Shown piece after piece: positions 54,550-63,384 of a stretch of DNA of 64,000 bases. The notes under the pieces are model-generated. The model did not search any database. It was not told the DNA's origin and worked only from the letters and a program-made list of their open reading frames with translations. A program made the translations under genes and the position numbers. The stretch is from Jiangella aurantiaca (GTDB lineage: Bacteria; Actinomycetota; Actinomycetes; Jiangellales; Jiangellaceae), in NCBI RefSeq assembly GCF_004349105.1, contig NZ_SMLB01000010.1, forward strand, positions 1 to 64,000, written 5' to 3'. How positions within the stretch are numbered: position 1 is the first letter of the stretch; each line of letters starts with the position of its first letter.

Positions 54550-56145
54550 ATGGCGGGTATCGAGGTCACCGGTCCGATGCACGAACGGTTCGACGAGGTG
54601 CTGACCCCTGCCGCGCTTGCCCTGATCGAGCGGCTGCACCGGGAGCTGAACCCGCGCCGGCTGGAGTTGCTGCGGCGGCGCGCCGAGCGGACCGCCGCCG
54701 TCGCGGCCGGCGCGGAGCTCGACTTCCTCGCCGAGACCAAGGACGTCCGCGAGGACGACACGTGGCGGGTCGCGCCGGCGGCGCCCGGCCTGGAGGACCG
54801 CCGGGTCGAGATCACCGGCCCCACCGACCGCAAGATGACCATCAACGCGCTCAACTCCGGCGCCAAGGTGTGGCTGGCCGACCAGGAGGACGCCAACACG
54901 CCGCTGTGGGAGAACGTCGTCCAGGGGCAGCTCAACCTGTTCGACGCCATCGACGGGACCATCGAGTTCACCAACCCCGACGGCAAGCACTACGCGCTGC
55001 GGACCGACCAGCCGCTGGTCACCATCGTCGTCCGGCCGCGCGGCTGGCACCTACCTGAGAAGCACATCATCGTCGACGGCGAGCCGACCTCGGGCGGCCT
55101 GGTCGACTTCGCGCTGTACCTCGCCACCAGCGGGCAGAAGCAGATCGACCGCGGCCAGGGCCCATACTTCTACCTGCCGAAGATGGAGAGCCATCTCGAG
55201 GCGCGGCTGTGGAACGACGCGTTCGTCATCGGCCAGGGGGCGCTGGGCATCCCGCGCGGCACCATCCGCGCGACCGTGCTCATCGAGACCTACCCGGCGG
55301 CCTTCGAGATGGAGGAGATCCTCTACGAGCTGCGCGAGCACTCCGCGGGCCTCAACGCCGGCCGCTGGGACTACATGTTCAGCGTCATCAAGAACTACCG
55401 CACGCGCGGCTCTGACTGGGTGCTCCCCGACCGCAACTCCGTCACCATGACGGTGCCGTTCATGCGCGCCTACACCGAGCTGCTCGTGCGCACCTGCCAC
55501 AAGCGCGGCGCGCACGCCATCGGCGGCATGGCGGCGTTCATCCCCAGCCGCGACCCCGAGGTCAACGAGGCGGCGTTCGCCAAGGTCAAGGACGACAAGA
55601 CACGCGAGGCCGGCGACGGCTTCGACGGCTCCTGGGTGGCGCACCCGGGCATGGTCGAGGTCTGCCGCGAGGCGTTCACCGCCGTCCTCGGCGACCGGCC
55701 GAACCAGATCGACCGCATCCGCGACGACGTCCATGTGACGGCGGCCGACCTTCTCGACGTCGCCTCGACGCCGGGCGAGGTCACCGAGACCGGCCTGCGC
55801 AGCAACATCTCGGTCGGCATCCAGTACCTCGCCGCCTGGCTGGGCGGCACCGGCGCCGTCGGCATCAACAACCTCATGGAGGACGCCGCCACCGCCGAGA
55901 TCAGCCGCAGCCAGGTCTGGCAGTGGCTGCACAACGGCGTCGAACTGGCGGACGGCCAGCGGGTCACGCGCGAGCTGGTCGAGCGGCTGATCGACGAGGA
56001 GTGCGCAGCCATCGAGCAGCGCATCGGCGCCGCCGCCTTCGGCGGCGCCCACTTGGCCGAGGCCCGGGCCACCTTCACCGACCTCTCGCTCGCCGACGAG
56101 TATGTCGACTTCCTCACCCTGCCCGCCTACGAGCGCATGCCCTGA
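54550..56145 (+). CDS. aceB: Malate synthase A-type
   Basis: 531 residues from ATG 54550 (AGGAG upstream). The malate synthase signature is clear as REHSAGLNAGRWDYMFS (about 260-276), with LADQEDANTPLW near 114-125, ATVLIETYPA and the catalytic Asp region NNLMEDAATAEISRSQVWQW. It condenses glyoxylate with acetyl-CoA to malate in the cytoplasm. No isocitrate lyase gene lies in this window; glycolate oxidase (58-62 kb) could supply the glyoxylate. It is convergent with malic enzyme, separated by a long inverted repeat. Confidence 0.96.
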   Translation: MAGIEVTGPMHERFDEVLTPAALALIERLHRELNPRRLELLRRRAERTAAVAAGAELDFLAETKDVREDDTWRVAPAAPGLEDRRVEITGPTDRKMTINALNSGAKVWLADQEDANTPLWENVVQGQLNLFDAIDGTIEFTNPDGKHYALRTDQPLVTIVVRPRGWHLPEKHIIVDGEPTSGGLVDFALYLATSGQKQIDRGQGPYFYLPKMESHLEARLWNDAFVIGQGALGIPRGTIRATVLIETYPAAFEMEEILYELREHSAGLNAGRWDYMFSVIKNYRTRGSDWVLPDRNSVTMTVPFMRAYTELLVRTCHKRGAHAIGGMAAFIPSRDPEVNEAAFAKVKDDKTREAGDGFDGSWVAHPGMVEVCREAFTAVLGDRPNQIDRIRDDVHVTAADLLDVASTPGEVTETGLRSNISVGIQYLAAWLGGTGAVGINNLMEDAATAEISRSQVWQWLHNGVELADGQRVTRELVERLIDEECAAIEQRIGAAAFGGAHLAEARATFTDLSLADEYVDFLTLPAYERMP

Positions 56146-56151
56146 CCGTCC

Positions 56152-56224
56152 GCCCCATGATCATAACCTTCTGTGCTGCCCTGACAGCTGTCGGAGCGAC
56201 ACAAGAGGTTGATGATCATGGGGC
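56152..56224. repeat. Long imperfect inverted repeat between aceB and malic enzyme
   Basis: GCCCCATGATCAT-AACCTTCTGTG (56152-56175) pairs with CACAAGAGGTTGATGATCATGGGGC (56200-56224) around a 24-base loop that itself holds the small palindrome CAGCTG. The arms are less GC-rich than usual here. It may serve as a bidirectional terminator, but the ATGATCAT core looks like a dispersed intergenic hairpin. Confidence 0.7.
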
Positions 56225-56236
56225 ACAGCTCGGCGG

Positions 56237-57622
56237 TCAGCCGGCCTGGGCGGCGTGCTTGACGGCGGCGGCGACGGCCGGGGCGACCTCGGGGTCGAAC
56301 ACCGACGGGACGATGTAGCTGGCGTTCACCTGCTCCGGGCCGACGGCGTCGGCGATGGCGCGGGCGGCGGCGAGCATGGCGGCGTCGGTGATCTCGTGCG
56401 CTCCCGCGTCGAGCATGCCGCGGAAGAAGCCGGGGAAGGCGAGCACGTTGTTGATCTGGTTCGGGAAGTCCGATCGGCCGGTCGCGACGACGGCGGCGTG
56501 CTCGCGCGCGGCGATCGGGTGGACCTCGGGGTCGGGGTTGGCCAGCGCGAACACGATCGCGTCCGGCGCCATCGTCGCGATGTCCTCACCGGTGAGCAGG
56601 TTCGGCCCGGAGACGCCGATGAACACGTCCGCGCCGGCCAGCACCTCCTTGAGCGAGCCGGTGACGCCTCGCGGGTTGGTGTTCTGGGCGATCCAGCGGC
56701 GGAACTCGTCGCGGCCCTCGCCGTTCGGGTGGACGGCGCCGCGGCGGTCGCAGGCCACGATGTCGGTGACGCCCTGGGCGTGCAGCAGCCGGATGATCGC
56801 GTGCCCGGCCGCGCCGACGCCGCTCACGACGACGCGCACGCCGTCGAGCGGCTTCCCGACCACGCGCAGCGCGTTGTAGAGCGCGGCCAGCACCACGATC
56901 GCGGTGCCGTGCTGGTCGTCGTGGAAGACCGGGATGTCGAGCAGCTCGCGCAGCCGTGCCTCGATCTCGAAGCAGCGCGGTGCGGCGATGTCTTCGAGGT
57001 TGATGCCGCCGTACACCGGCGCCAAAGCTCGAACGATCTCGACAATGCTTTCTACGTTCTGGGTGTCGAGGCAGACCGGCCAGGCGTCGACGCCGGCGAA
57101 CTGCTTGAACAGCGCCGCCTTGCCCTCCATGACGGGGAGCGCGGCGGCCGGGCCGATGTTGCCCAGCCCGAGCACGGCCGACCCGTCGGTGACAACGGCG
57201 ACGGTGTTGCGCTTGATGGTGAGCCGGCGGGCGTCCTCGGGGTTCTCGGCGATCGCCAGGCACACCCGGGCGACGCCGGGCGTGTAGGCGCGGGAGAGGT
57301 CGTCGCGGTGCTTGAGCGGGACCTTCGGGTTGACCTCCAGCTTGCCGCCGAGGTGGATGAGGAACGTCCGGTCGCTCACCTTCCGGACGGTGACGCCGGC
57401 GACCTGCGTCAGCGCCTTGGTGATCGACTCGGCATGGTCGGAGTCGACGGCGTCGCAGGTGACGTCGACGACCAGGCGGTCGGCGAAGGACTCGACGACG
57501 TCGAGGGCGGTCAGCGCGCCCCCGGCCGTGCTGACGGCGGCGGCCAGGCCGCTGGTGGCCGTCGACGAGGACGGCGCCTCGACTCGGACGGTGATCGCGT
57601 ATCCCGGGCTGGGCGTTGCCAT
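56237..57622 (-). CDS. NAD-type malic enzyme with N-terminal ACT domain
   Basis: 461 residues. ACT-like regulatory domain at about 8-80 (YAITVRVEAP, GALTALDVVES), then malic enzyme: SRAYTPGVARVCLAIAENP (catalytic Tyr), TIKRNTVAVVTDGSAVLGLGNIG (Lys), EDIAAPRCFEIE and FHDDQHGTA (metal ligands), and Rossmann motif VSGVGAAGHA. It converts malate to pyruvate and CO2 in the cytoplasm. An ACT domain suggests amino-acid or ligand control. Together with malate synthase it completes a glyoxylate-to-pyruvate step. GGAG lies 11 bases before the ATG. Confidence 0.93.
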   Translation of the reverse strand: MATPSPGYAITVRVEAPSSSTATSGLAAAVSTAGGALTALDVVESFADRLVVDVTCDAVDSDHAESITKALTQVAGVTVRKVSDRTFLIHLGGKLEVNPKVPLKHRDDLSRAYTPGVARVCLAIAENPEDARRLTIKRNTVAVVTDGSAVLGLGNIGPAAALPVMEGKAALFKQFAGVDAWPVCLDTQNVESIVEIVRALAPVYGGINLEDIAAPRCFEIEARLRELLDIPVFHDDQHGTAIVVLAALYNALRVVGKPLDGVRVVVSGVGAAGHAIIRLLHAQGVTDIVACDRRGAVHPNGEGRDEFRRWIAQNTNPRGVTGSLKEVLAGADVFIGVSGPNLLTGEDIATMAPDAIVFALANPDPEVHPIAAREHAAVVATGRSDFPNQINNVLAFPGFFRGMLDAGAHEITDAAMLAAARAIADAVGPEQVNASYIVPSVFDPEVAPAVAAAVKHAAQAG

Positions 57623-57632
57623 GCTCTGATCT

Positions 57633-57648
57633 CCGTATTCGTATGGCG
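57633..57648. promoter_or_regulatory. Shared motif in the divergent malic enzyme / IclR promoter
   Basis: CCGTATTCGTATGGCG lies between the two divergent starts. Its core GTATTCGTATGGC matches GTATCCGTATGGC (minus strand, upstream of glcD) and CTATCTGTATAAC (minus strand, upstream of aceB) at most positions. Likely binding site of the IclR or GntR regulator (inference). Confidence 0.5.
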
Positions 57649-57666
57649 GACGTTAGTATCTGCTTT

Positions 57667-58443
57667 GTGGAAAACGACGCGTCGAGGGCTCGCTCGGGTG
57701 GCGTGCAGTCGGTCGAGCGCGCGTTCGGCCTGCTCGAGACCATGGCCGACCACGGCGGCAGCATGGGGTTGTCCCAGCTGGCCACGGCCTCGCAACTGCC
57801 ACTGCCGACCATCCACCGCATCGTCCGTACCCTCGTCGACCTCGGCTACCTGCGTCAGGAGCCGTCGCGTCGCTACGCCCTCGGCCCGCGCCTGATCAGG
57901 CTCGGCGAGAGCTCCTCGACCATGCTCAGCACCTGGGCACGGCCGCAGCTCACCCATCTGGTCGACGAGCTGGGCGAGTCGGCGAACCTCGCGATGCTCG
58001 ACGGTGACCAGATCGTATACGTGGCGCAGGTGCCCTCGCGCCATTCCATGCGGATGTTCACCGAGGTCGGCCGCCGGGTCTGGCCGCACTGCACCGCCGT
58101 CGGCAAGGCCGTGCTGGCCACCCTGCCGGCGCGGACGGTGCACGAGATGCTGCAGCGCACCGGCATGCCGCAGCAGACCGAGCACACCATCACCGACCCG
58201 GCCGAGTTCGGCCGCGAGCTCGCCCGCACGGCGGACCGCGGCTACGCCGTCGACGACGGCGAGCAGGAGATCGGCGTGCGGTGCGTCGCCGTCGCGGTGC
58301 CGGACGCGCCGTCGAAGCTGGGGCTGTCCATCTCCGGGCCGACGTCGCGGGTCACCGACGACCTCGTCGCCCGCGCCGTCCCGTTGCTGACCCGCGCCGC
58401 CCGCGACCTCTCCGAAGAGCTGAGCGGGCAGGCCCGGGCCTGA
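57667..58443 (+). CDS. IclR family transcriptional regulator
   Basis: 258 residues from GTG 57667; ATG 57643 would add eight residues but sits inside the likely operator. Winged helix SVERAFGLLETMADHGGSMGLSQLATASQLPLPTIHRIVRTLVDLGYL (about 14-62) and an IclR effector domain (GESANLAMLDGDQIVYVAQVPS; PHCTAVGKAVLATLP; GYAVDDGEQEIGVRCVAVAVP). IclR members control glyoxylate, allantoin and aromatic pathways, and here the flanks are malate synthase, malic enzyme and glycolate oxidase, which fits a glyoxylate-related regulator (inference). No upstream GGAGG; may be leaderless. Confidence 0.9.
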   Translation: MENDASRARSGGVQSVERAFGLLETMADHGGSMGLSQLATASQLPLPTIHRIVRTLVDLGYLRQEPSRRYALGPRLIRLGESSSTMLSTWARPQLTHLVDELGESANLAMLDGDQIVYVAQVPSRHSMRMFTEVGRRVWPHCTAVGKAVLATLPARTVHEMLQRTGMPQQTEHTITDPAEFGRELARTADRGYAVDDGEQEIGVRCVAVAVPDAPSKLGLSISGPTSRVTDDLVARAVPLLTRAARDLSEELSGQARA

Positions 58444-58448
58444 CGCCG

Positions 58449-59768
58449 TCATCGTCGCGCCTTCTCCAGCGGGACACCGCGGATGGAGGCGTCGAGGATC
58501 TCGATCGGGTGCACGAGCGGGATGTCCGCGCTCAGGAACCGGCGCACCTGCAGCAGGCAGCCGGCGTTGGCGGTGGCGATGACGTCGGGCGTGGTGGACT
58601 CGATGTTCGCGGCCTTGCGCCGGCCGAGCTCCTCGGCGGTGCCGGGCTGGACCAGGTTGTAGATGCCGGCCGACCCGCAGCAGATGTCGGCCTCCGGGAT
58701 GTCGGTGAGCTCGACGCCGGGGACGGAGCGCAGCAGGTCGCGCGGCTGCCGGCGGATCCGCTGGGCGTTCGCCAGGTGGCAGGCGTCGTGGTACGCGACC
58801 TTGGCCGCGATGAGGTGCCGGGGCGCCCGGGGTTCCAGCTCGGCGAGCAGCTCGTTGACGTCGCGGACGGACGCGGCGAACCGGGCGGCCCGCTCGGCGT
58901 ACGCGGGGTCGTCGCGCAGGAGTAGCCCATACTCCTTCATGGACGAGCCGCAGCCCGCGACGTTGACGACGACGGCGTCGGCGTTCGCCTGCTCGAACGT
59001 GTCGATGAGCTTCCGTGCGCGGGCGGCGGCGTCGTCCTCCAGACCGGCGTGCAGGTTCAGCGCGCCGCAACACTGCTGGCCCTGCGGCACGACGACCTCG
59101 CAGCCCTCGGCCGCCAGCACCCGCATCGTCGCGGCGTTGACGTCGCCGAACAGCACCCGCTGCGCGCACCCCTCGAGCATCGCCACCCGCAGCCGCCGCT
59201 CTCCGACCGCCGCCGCGCCACGGTCCAGCCGGCGGAACAGCGACCGCACCGGCACCGGCGGCAGCAGGTCCTCGGCGGCGCGCAGCTGGGCCGGCATCCG
59301 GTTCATGATGCCGAGCCGGTGCGTCAGCCAGCGCAGCCCGAGCCGCCGGTAGAGCACGCCGAGCGCCGCGGCGGCCCGCATGCGCGCCGGGTACGGGAAC
59401 ACCGCGAAGATCGCCTTGCGGACCAGCCGGTCCAGGCGCGTGCGCGGGACGTGCCGCTCCAGTTGCGGGCGGGTCGCCTCGAGCAGCAGGTCGTACTGCA
59501 CGCCCGATGGGCACGCCGTCACGCAGGCCAGGCATCCCAGGCACGAGTCGATGTGCCCGGCCATCGTGCGGTCGAGCGGGATCTCGCCGCGCTGGGCCAG
59601 GTCCATGAGGTAGATGCGGCCGCGCGGGGAGTCCATCTCCTCGCCGTCGACGAGGTACGTGGGGCAGGTCGGCAGGCAGAACCCGCAGTGCACGCAGTCG
59701 TCCAGCAGGTCACGCCGCGGCGGGTGGTGCGCGTCGAACGAGCCGGTGTCGCCCGGGGTCAGAACCAT
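58449..59768 (-). CDS. glcF: Glycolate oxidase iron-sulfur subunit
   Basis: 439 residues. Two 4Fe-4S sites CVHCGFCLPTCP and CLGCLACVTACPSG in the first 90 residues, then two CCG domains (GCAQ...QQCCGALNLHAG and DACHLAN...CCGSAGIYNL). This is the electron-transfer subunit passing electrons from the flavoproteins to the quinone pool. Start overlaps the glcE stop by 10 bases. Third gene of glcDEF, all translationally coupled. Confidence 0.95.
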   Translation of the reverse strand: MVLTPGDTGSFDAHHPPRRDLLDDCVHCGFCLPTCPTYLVDGEEMDSPRGRIYLMDLAQRGEIPLDRTMAGHIDSCLGCLACVTACPSGVQYDLLLEATRPQLERHVPRTRLDRLVRKAIFAVFPYPARMRAAAALGVLYRRLGLRWLTHRLGIMNRMPAQLRAAEDLLPPVPVRSLFRRLDRGAAAVGERRLRVAMLEGCAQRVLFGDVNAATMRVLAAEGCEVVVPQGQQCCGALNLHAGLEDDAAARARKLIDTFEQANADAVVVNVAGCGSSMKEYGLLLRDDPAYAERAARFAASVRDVNELLAELEPRAPRHLIAAKVAYHDACHLANAQRIRRQPRDLLRSVPGVELTDIPEADICCGSAGIYNLVQPGTAEELGRRKAANIESTTPDVIATANAGCLLQVRRFLSADIPLVHPIEILDASIRGVPLEKARR

Positions 59769-60919
59769 GGCGCGAATCTCCCCTTGCCGAGCCGATCGTT
59801 GGGATCGAAGGCGCGTTTGACCGCACGCAGGACGGCGACCGCCGGCGGCGGCTCGCCCCATGCGGGCAGCTGGTCGCGCAGGCCGGGTGTCCAGCGGCAG
59901 ACGGTGGCCGCCGGCGCCGCGGCACGCAGGGCGGTCACGACGGCGGCATGCTGACTCGCTGTGCCACCGCGGAGCCGGACGGTGTGCGCGCCGGCGAACG
60001 GGCTGCTGGTCATCGCGGCGTCGACGTCGTGCGCGGCGGCCTCGCGGGCGACCAGGGCGGCCAGCGACGGGGTGCGGTCCGGCGCGGTGCCGAGGCGGAC
60101 GACGGTGTCGCCCTCGGCGCCGCGGACGAGGTCGGCGACGGCCGCCCAGTGCGCGGCCGCCCGCTCGTCGTCGCCGGGCAGCCACTCCGCGCCGTCGCCG
60201 GCCAGCGCCATCGCGCGGCGGCCGCGGTCCTCGACGCCACCCGCGGTGCCGTCGAACCGGGCGAGCAGGACTCGCCCGCACCACTCCACCGCCACCGGCT
60301 CCAGCGAGCCGTGGATCAGCCGGCCGCCGAGGTCGAACGCCGCGGCCGCGTGGCACGGCACCGCCAGCGTCGCCGTCGCCGACGGACGTGGGTGCAGCCG
60401 GAGTACCACCTCGGCCAGCACGCCCAACGTGCCGAGCGAGCCGTGGAACAGCTTCGCGAGGTCGTAGCCGGCGACGTTCTTGATGACGTGGCCGCCCGAG
60501 CGTGCCACGGTCGCGTCGGCCAGCACCACCGTCACGCCGATGACGCTGTCGCGCGACGCGCCGAACGTGTGCCGCACCGGGCCGGCGTCGGCCGTGGCCA
60601 CGAGCCCGCCAACGGTGGCGCCGGCGGCCGCGAGGGCCGGGTCGAGCGCCACCCACTGAGCGTTCCCGGCCAGCGTCTCCTGCAACGAACGCAACGGCAT
60701 GCCGGCCTGCACGGCCACCGTCATGTCGGTGGGGTTGTAGCTGATCAGGCCGCTCATCGCGGTGGTGTCGAGGACGGCGTCGTGCTCGGGCGCGCCGCCC
60801 CACTCCACGGCGGTCCCGGCGCCGGCGACGGCCAGCCGCTCGCCGGCCCGGGCGCTCTCGGCCATCGCGTCGCGCAGGTCGGCGAGGGTGCTCGGCCGGT
60901 ACGTGGTCACGGTGCTCAT
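59759..60919 (-). CDS. glcE: Glycolate oxidase FAD-binding subunit E
   Basis: 386 residues with an FAD-binding type 4 (PCMH) domain in the first half: GAGTAVEWGG near 33-42 and DPALAAAGATVGGLVATADAGP, SVIGVTVVLADATVARSGGHVIKNVAGYDLAKLFHGSLGTLG near 128-170. It is shorter than GlcD, as is usual. Start overlaps the glcD stop by four bases. Needed for the GlcDEF complex oxidising glycolate at the membrane. Confidence 0.92.
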   Translation of the reverse strand: MSTVTTYRPSTLADLRDAMAESARAGERLAVAGAGTAVEWGGAPEHDAVLDTTAMSGLISYNPTDMTVAVQAGMPLRSLQETLAGNAQWVALDPALAAAGATVGGLVATADAGPVRHTFGASRDSVIGVTVVLADATVARSGGHVIKNVAGYDLAKLFHGSLGTLGVLAEVVLRLHPRPSATATLAVPCHAAAAFDLGGRLIHGSLEPVAVEWCGRVLLARFDGTAGGVEDRGRRAMALAGDGAEWLPGDDERAAAHWAAVADLVRGAEGDTVVRLGTAPDRTPSLAALVAREAAAHDVDAAMTSSPFAGAHTVRLRGGTASQHAAVVTALRAAAPAATVCRWTPGLRDQLPAWGEPPPAVAVLRAVKRAFDPNDRLGKGRFAPWF

Positions 60920-62358
60920 AGCCGCTCGATCACCCCGGCCTCCTCCAGCGGGTGCGGCCGGTAAGGGCCGGGCCGCTCGCCGCACAGCCGCGGCGTCGGG
61001 AACACCTTGCCGGGGTTGCACAGGCCGTCGGGGTCGAACGCCGAGCGCAGCCGGAGCATCGTCGCGAGGTCGTCCTGGCCGAACATCCGTGGCATCGAGC
61101 AGGCCTTGTCCGCACCGATGCCGTGCTCGCCCGACAGCGACCCGCCGAGCTCGACGCACAGCTCGGCGATCTGGGTCGACAGGTGCTCGGCACGGTCGTG
61201 CTGGCCCTCGCCCTCGCTGTAGAGGACCAGCGGGTGCAGGTTGCCGTCGCCGGCGTGGAAGACGTTCGCGACCCGGATGCCGGCGTCGTCGGCCATGGCG
61301 GCGATGCGGCCGAGCACCTCGGCCAGCCGGCCGCGCGGCACCACGCCGTCCTGCACGAAGTAGTTCGGGCTGATCCGCCCGACCGCGGCGAACGCCGCCT
61401 TGCGGCCCCTCCAGATCAGCGCGCGGTGCTCGGCGTCGGCGGCCACCATGATCTTCGTGCTGCCGTTCCGGCGGCAGATCTCCTGGACCTCGTCGAACTG
61501 CTCGGCGACGTCGTCGGGCGGGCCGTCCAGCTCGACGACCAGCGCGGCGGCGGTGTCCGGGGTGTAGACGCTCTCGGTGGACGCGGCGACCGCCTGGATC
61601 GCCAGGTTGTCGAGCATCTCGACGGCCGCCGGCACGATGCCCGCCGCGATGATCCCGGTGACCGCGTCGCCGGCGCCGGCCACAGTCGCGAAGTCGGCCA
61701 CCATGGTGCGTATGGCGGCCGGCTTGGCCAGCAGCCGCACGGTGACCTGGGTGACGATGCCGAGCGTGCCCTCGGAGCCGATGAACGCGCCGAGCAGGTC
61801 GTAACCGGGCAGCTGCGGCGACTCGCCGCCCAGCCGGGTGACCGTGCCGTCGGCCAGCACGACCTCCGCGGCCAGCACGTGGTTGACCGTGAAGCCGTAC
61901 TTCAGGCAGTGCGCGCCCCCGGAGTTCTCCGCGACGTTGCCGCCGATGGTGCAGACCTGCTGGCTGGATGGGTCCGGCGCGTAGTAGAGCCCGTACGGCG
62001 CGGCGGCCTTGCTGATGTCGAGGTTCGTGACGCCAGGCTCGACGACGGCACGCAGGTTGACCGGATCGACCTCCATGATGCGGCGCAGCCGCTGCAGCGA
62101 GATGACGATGCCGTCGGCCACCGGCAGCGCGCCGCCGGACAGCCCGGTGCCGGCGCCGCGGGCGACGAACGGGACACCGTGCCGAGCGCAGACCCGCACG
62201 GCGGCGGCGACCTCCCCGGCGGACCGGGGCAGCACCACCATCGCCGGCTGGACGCGATAGCCGGTGAGGCCGTCGCACTCATAGGTACGCAACCGGGCCG
62301 GATCGGTGATGACGTTCTCGCGACCCAGCGCCTCTACCAGCTCGGCAGACCAGCTCAT
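60916..62358 (-). CDS. glcD: Glycolate oxidase FAD-linked subunit D
   Basis: 480 residues from ATG 62358, a point inside the TATTCC palindrome; TTG 62382 with GAGG in front is an alternative. FAD type 4 domain: ARGAGTGLSGGALP (about 67-80), IGGNVAENSGGAHCLKYG, GSEGTLGIVTQ, and C-terminal FAD-oxidase cap with FHAGDGNLHP and GSLSGEHGIGADK, the pattern of GlcD/D-lactate dehydrogenases. Oxidises glycolate (or a related 2-hydroxy acid) to glyoxylate. First gene of the leftward operon, divergent from the GntR gene. Confidence 0.95.
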   Translation of the reverse strand: MSWSAELVEALGRENVITDPARLRTYECDGLTGYRVQPAMVVLPRSAGEVAAAVRVCARHGVPFVARGAGTGLSGGALPVADGIVISLQRLRRIMEVDPVNLRAVVEPGVTNLDISKAAAPYGLYYAPDPSSQQVCTIGGNVAENSGGAHCLKYGFTVNHVLAAEVVLADGTVTRLGGESPQLPGYDLLGAFIGSEGTLGIVTQVTVRLLAKPAAIRTMVADFATVAGAGDAVTGIIAAGIVPAAVEMLDNLAIQAVAASTESVYTPDTAAALVVELDGPPDDVAEQFDEVQEICRRNGSTKIMVAADAEHRALIWRGRKAAFAAVGRISPNYFVQDGVVPRGRLAEVLGRIAAMADDAGIRVANVFHAGDGNLHPLVLYSEGEGQHDRAEHLSTQIAELCVELGGSLSGEHGIGADKACSMPRMFGQDDLATMLRLRSAFDPDGLCNPGKVFPTPRLCGERPGPYRPHPLEEAGVIERL

Positions 62359-62399
62359 ATTCCACGATCCGGAATACAACACCTCGCCATACGGATACC
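62358..62399. promoter_or_regulatory. Operator-like sites at glcD start
   Basis: TATTCC-N7-GGAATA (62358-62376) is a 6-base-arm palindrome overlapping the chosen glcD start; CGCCATACGGATACC (62385-62399), which reads GGTATCCGTATGGCG leftward, is the shared two-carbon motif. The gap to the GntR start at 62625 is long enough for the divergent promoter. Confidence 0.5.
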
Positions 62400-62624
62400 T
62401 TAGGACCGCCCGATGGGCCGGTCAACCGGATCCATCGGGGCATCGTTCCGCCGCCGCCGCCGCTCGTGGCACAACCTATAGGATCACCGCCGCGTTTCTG
62501 TTGTGTTGCCTCGCCGTAAATCCGCTGGAACGGCACCTGATCTGCGTTGTTGTCCGTGCACGCGACTCGGAGTAGAGCGGTTGATCAGATAGGATCTCGC
62601 TGTTCGCGCGGAGGGAGTTGCATC

Positions 62625-63311
62625 GTGTCCACGGGCGCCGTGACCACCGGCATCGCCGGCCTCGCACCGCTGAATCGCATGCAACGCGCCGGACGCACCG
62701 CGCCGCACGTCCGCGACCTCCTGGAAGAGGCGATTCTGCAGGGTGTGCTGCTGCCCGGCGCCCACCTCAACGCCGACGGCCTGGCCAAGCAGCTCGGTAT
62801 CAGCCACATCCCGGTCCGTGAGGCGCTGCGCGCCCTCGGCGTCGACGGGTGGATCGAGTTCCGGCCGCACCAGGGCGCGTTCGTCCGCGGCCGCAGCGAG
62901 CAGGAGCTGGCCGACCTGTTCGAGAGCCGAACCTTCCTCGAGGCGCAGGCCGCCGCCCTGGCCGCTGAGCGGCGCACCGGCGAGCAACTCGCCATCCTCG
63001 ACGACATCCTCGCCCGGCAGCGGCAGTCCACCGACCCGATCGAGCTGGCCCGCATCAACGCGGAGTTCCACAGCGCCATGGCCGACTGCTCGCAGAACAA
63101 CCTCCTGGCCGGGTTCGTGCGCATGCTGAGCATGCGGGCGCGGTTCTACTTCTCGACGGTCCCGCCGCAACGGCAGGACACCTCTCGGCGCCAGCACGAG
63201 GCTTTGGTCGACGCGATCCGGCGGCGCGACAGCGCGGCGGCCGGCCAGCTGGCCCGCGACCACGTCGCCGCCACCCGCCGCGACGTGCGGGCGGAGCTGC
63301 TCGCTCCCTGA
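62625..63311 (+). CDS. GntR/FadR family regulator next to glcDEF
   Basis: 228 residues from GTG 62625, preceded by GAGGGAG. Winged helix HVRDLLEEAILQGVLLPGAHLNADGLAKQLGISHIPVREALRALGVDGWI (about 26-75) and FCD domain (LADLFESRTFLEAQAAALAAERR; INAEFHSAMADCSQNNLLAGFVRML; RRQHEALVDAI). The His in NAEFHSAM and in RRQHEAL and the Asp/Glu in front could be FCD metal ligands binding a carboxylate. Divergent from glcD, as is typical of GlcC/LldR-like control. Confidence 0.9.
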   Translation: MSTGAVTTGIAGLAPLNRMQRAGRTAPHVRDLLEEAILQGVLLPGAHLNADGLAKQLGISHIPVREALRALGVDGWIEFRPHQGAFVRGRSEQELADLFESRTFLEAQAAALAAERRTGEQLAILDDILARQRQSTDPIELARINAEFHSAMADCSQNNLLAGFVRMLSMRARFYFSTVPPQRQDTSRRQHEALVDAIRRRDSAAAGQLARDHVAATRRDVRAELLAP

Positions 63312-63384
63312 GCCCGGGCCCGACTGCGTCCCCCGGTGTGAACACGGCCAGAATGGGTCGCACCAGCACCGAGGAGAATCCACG

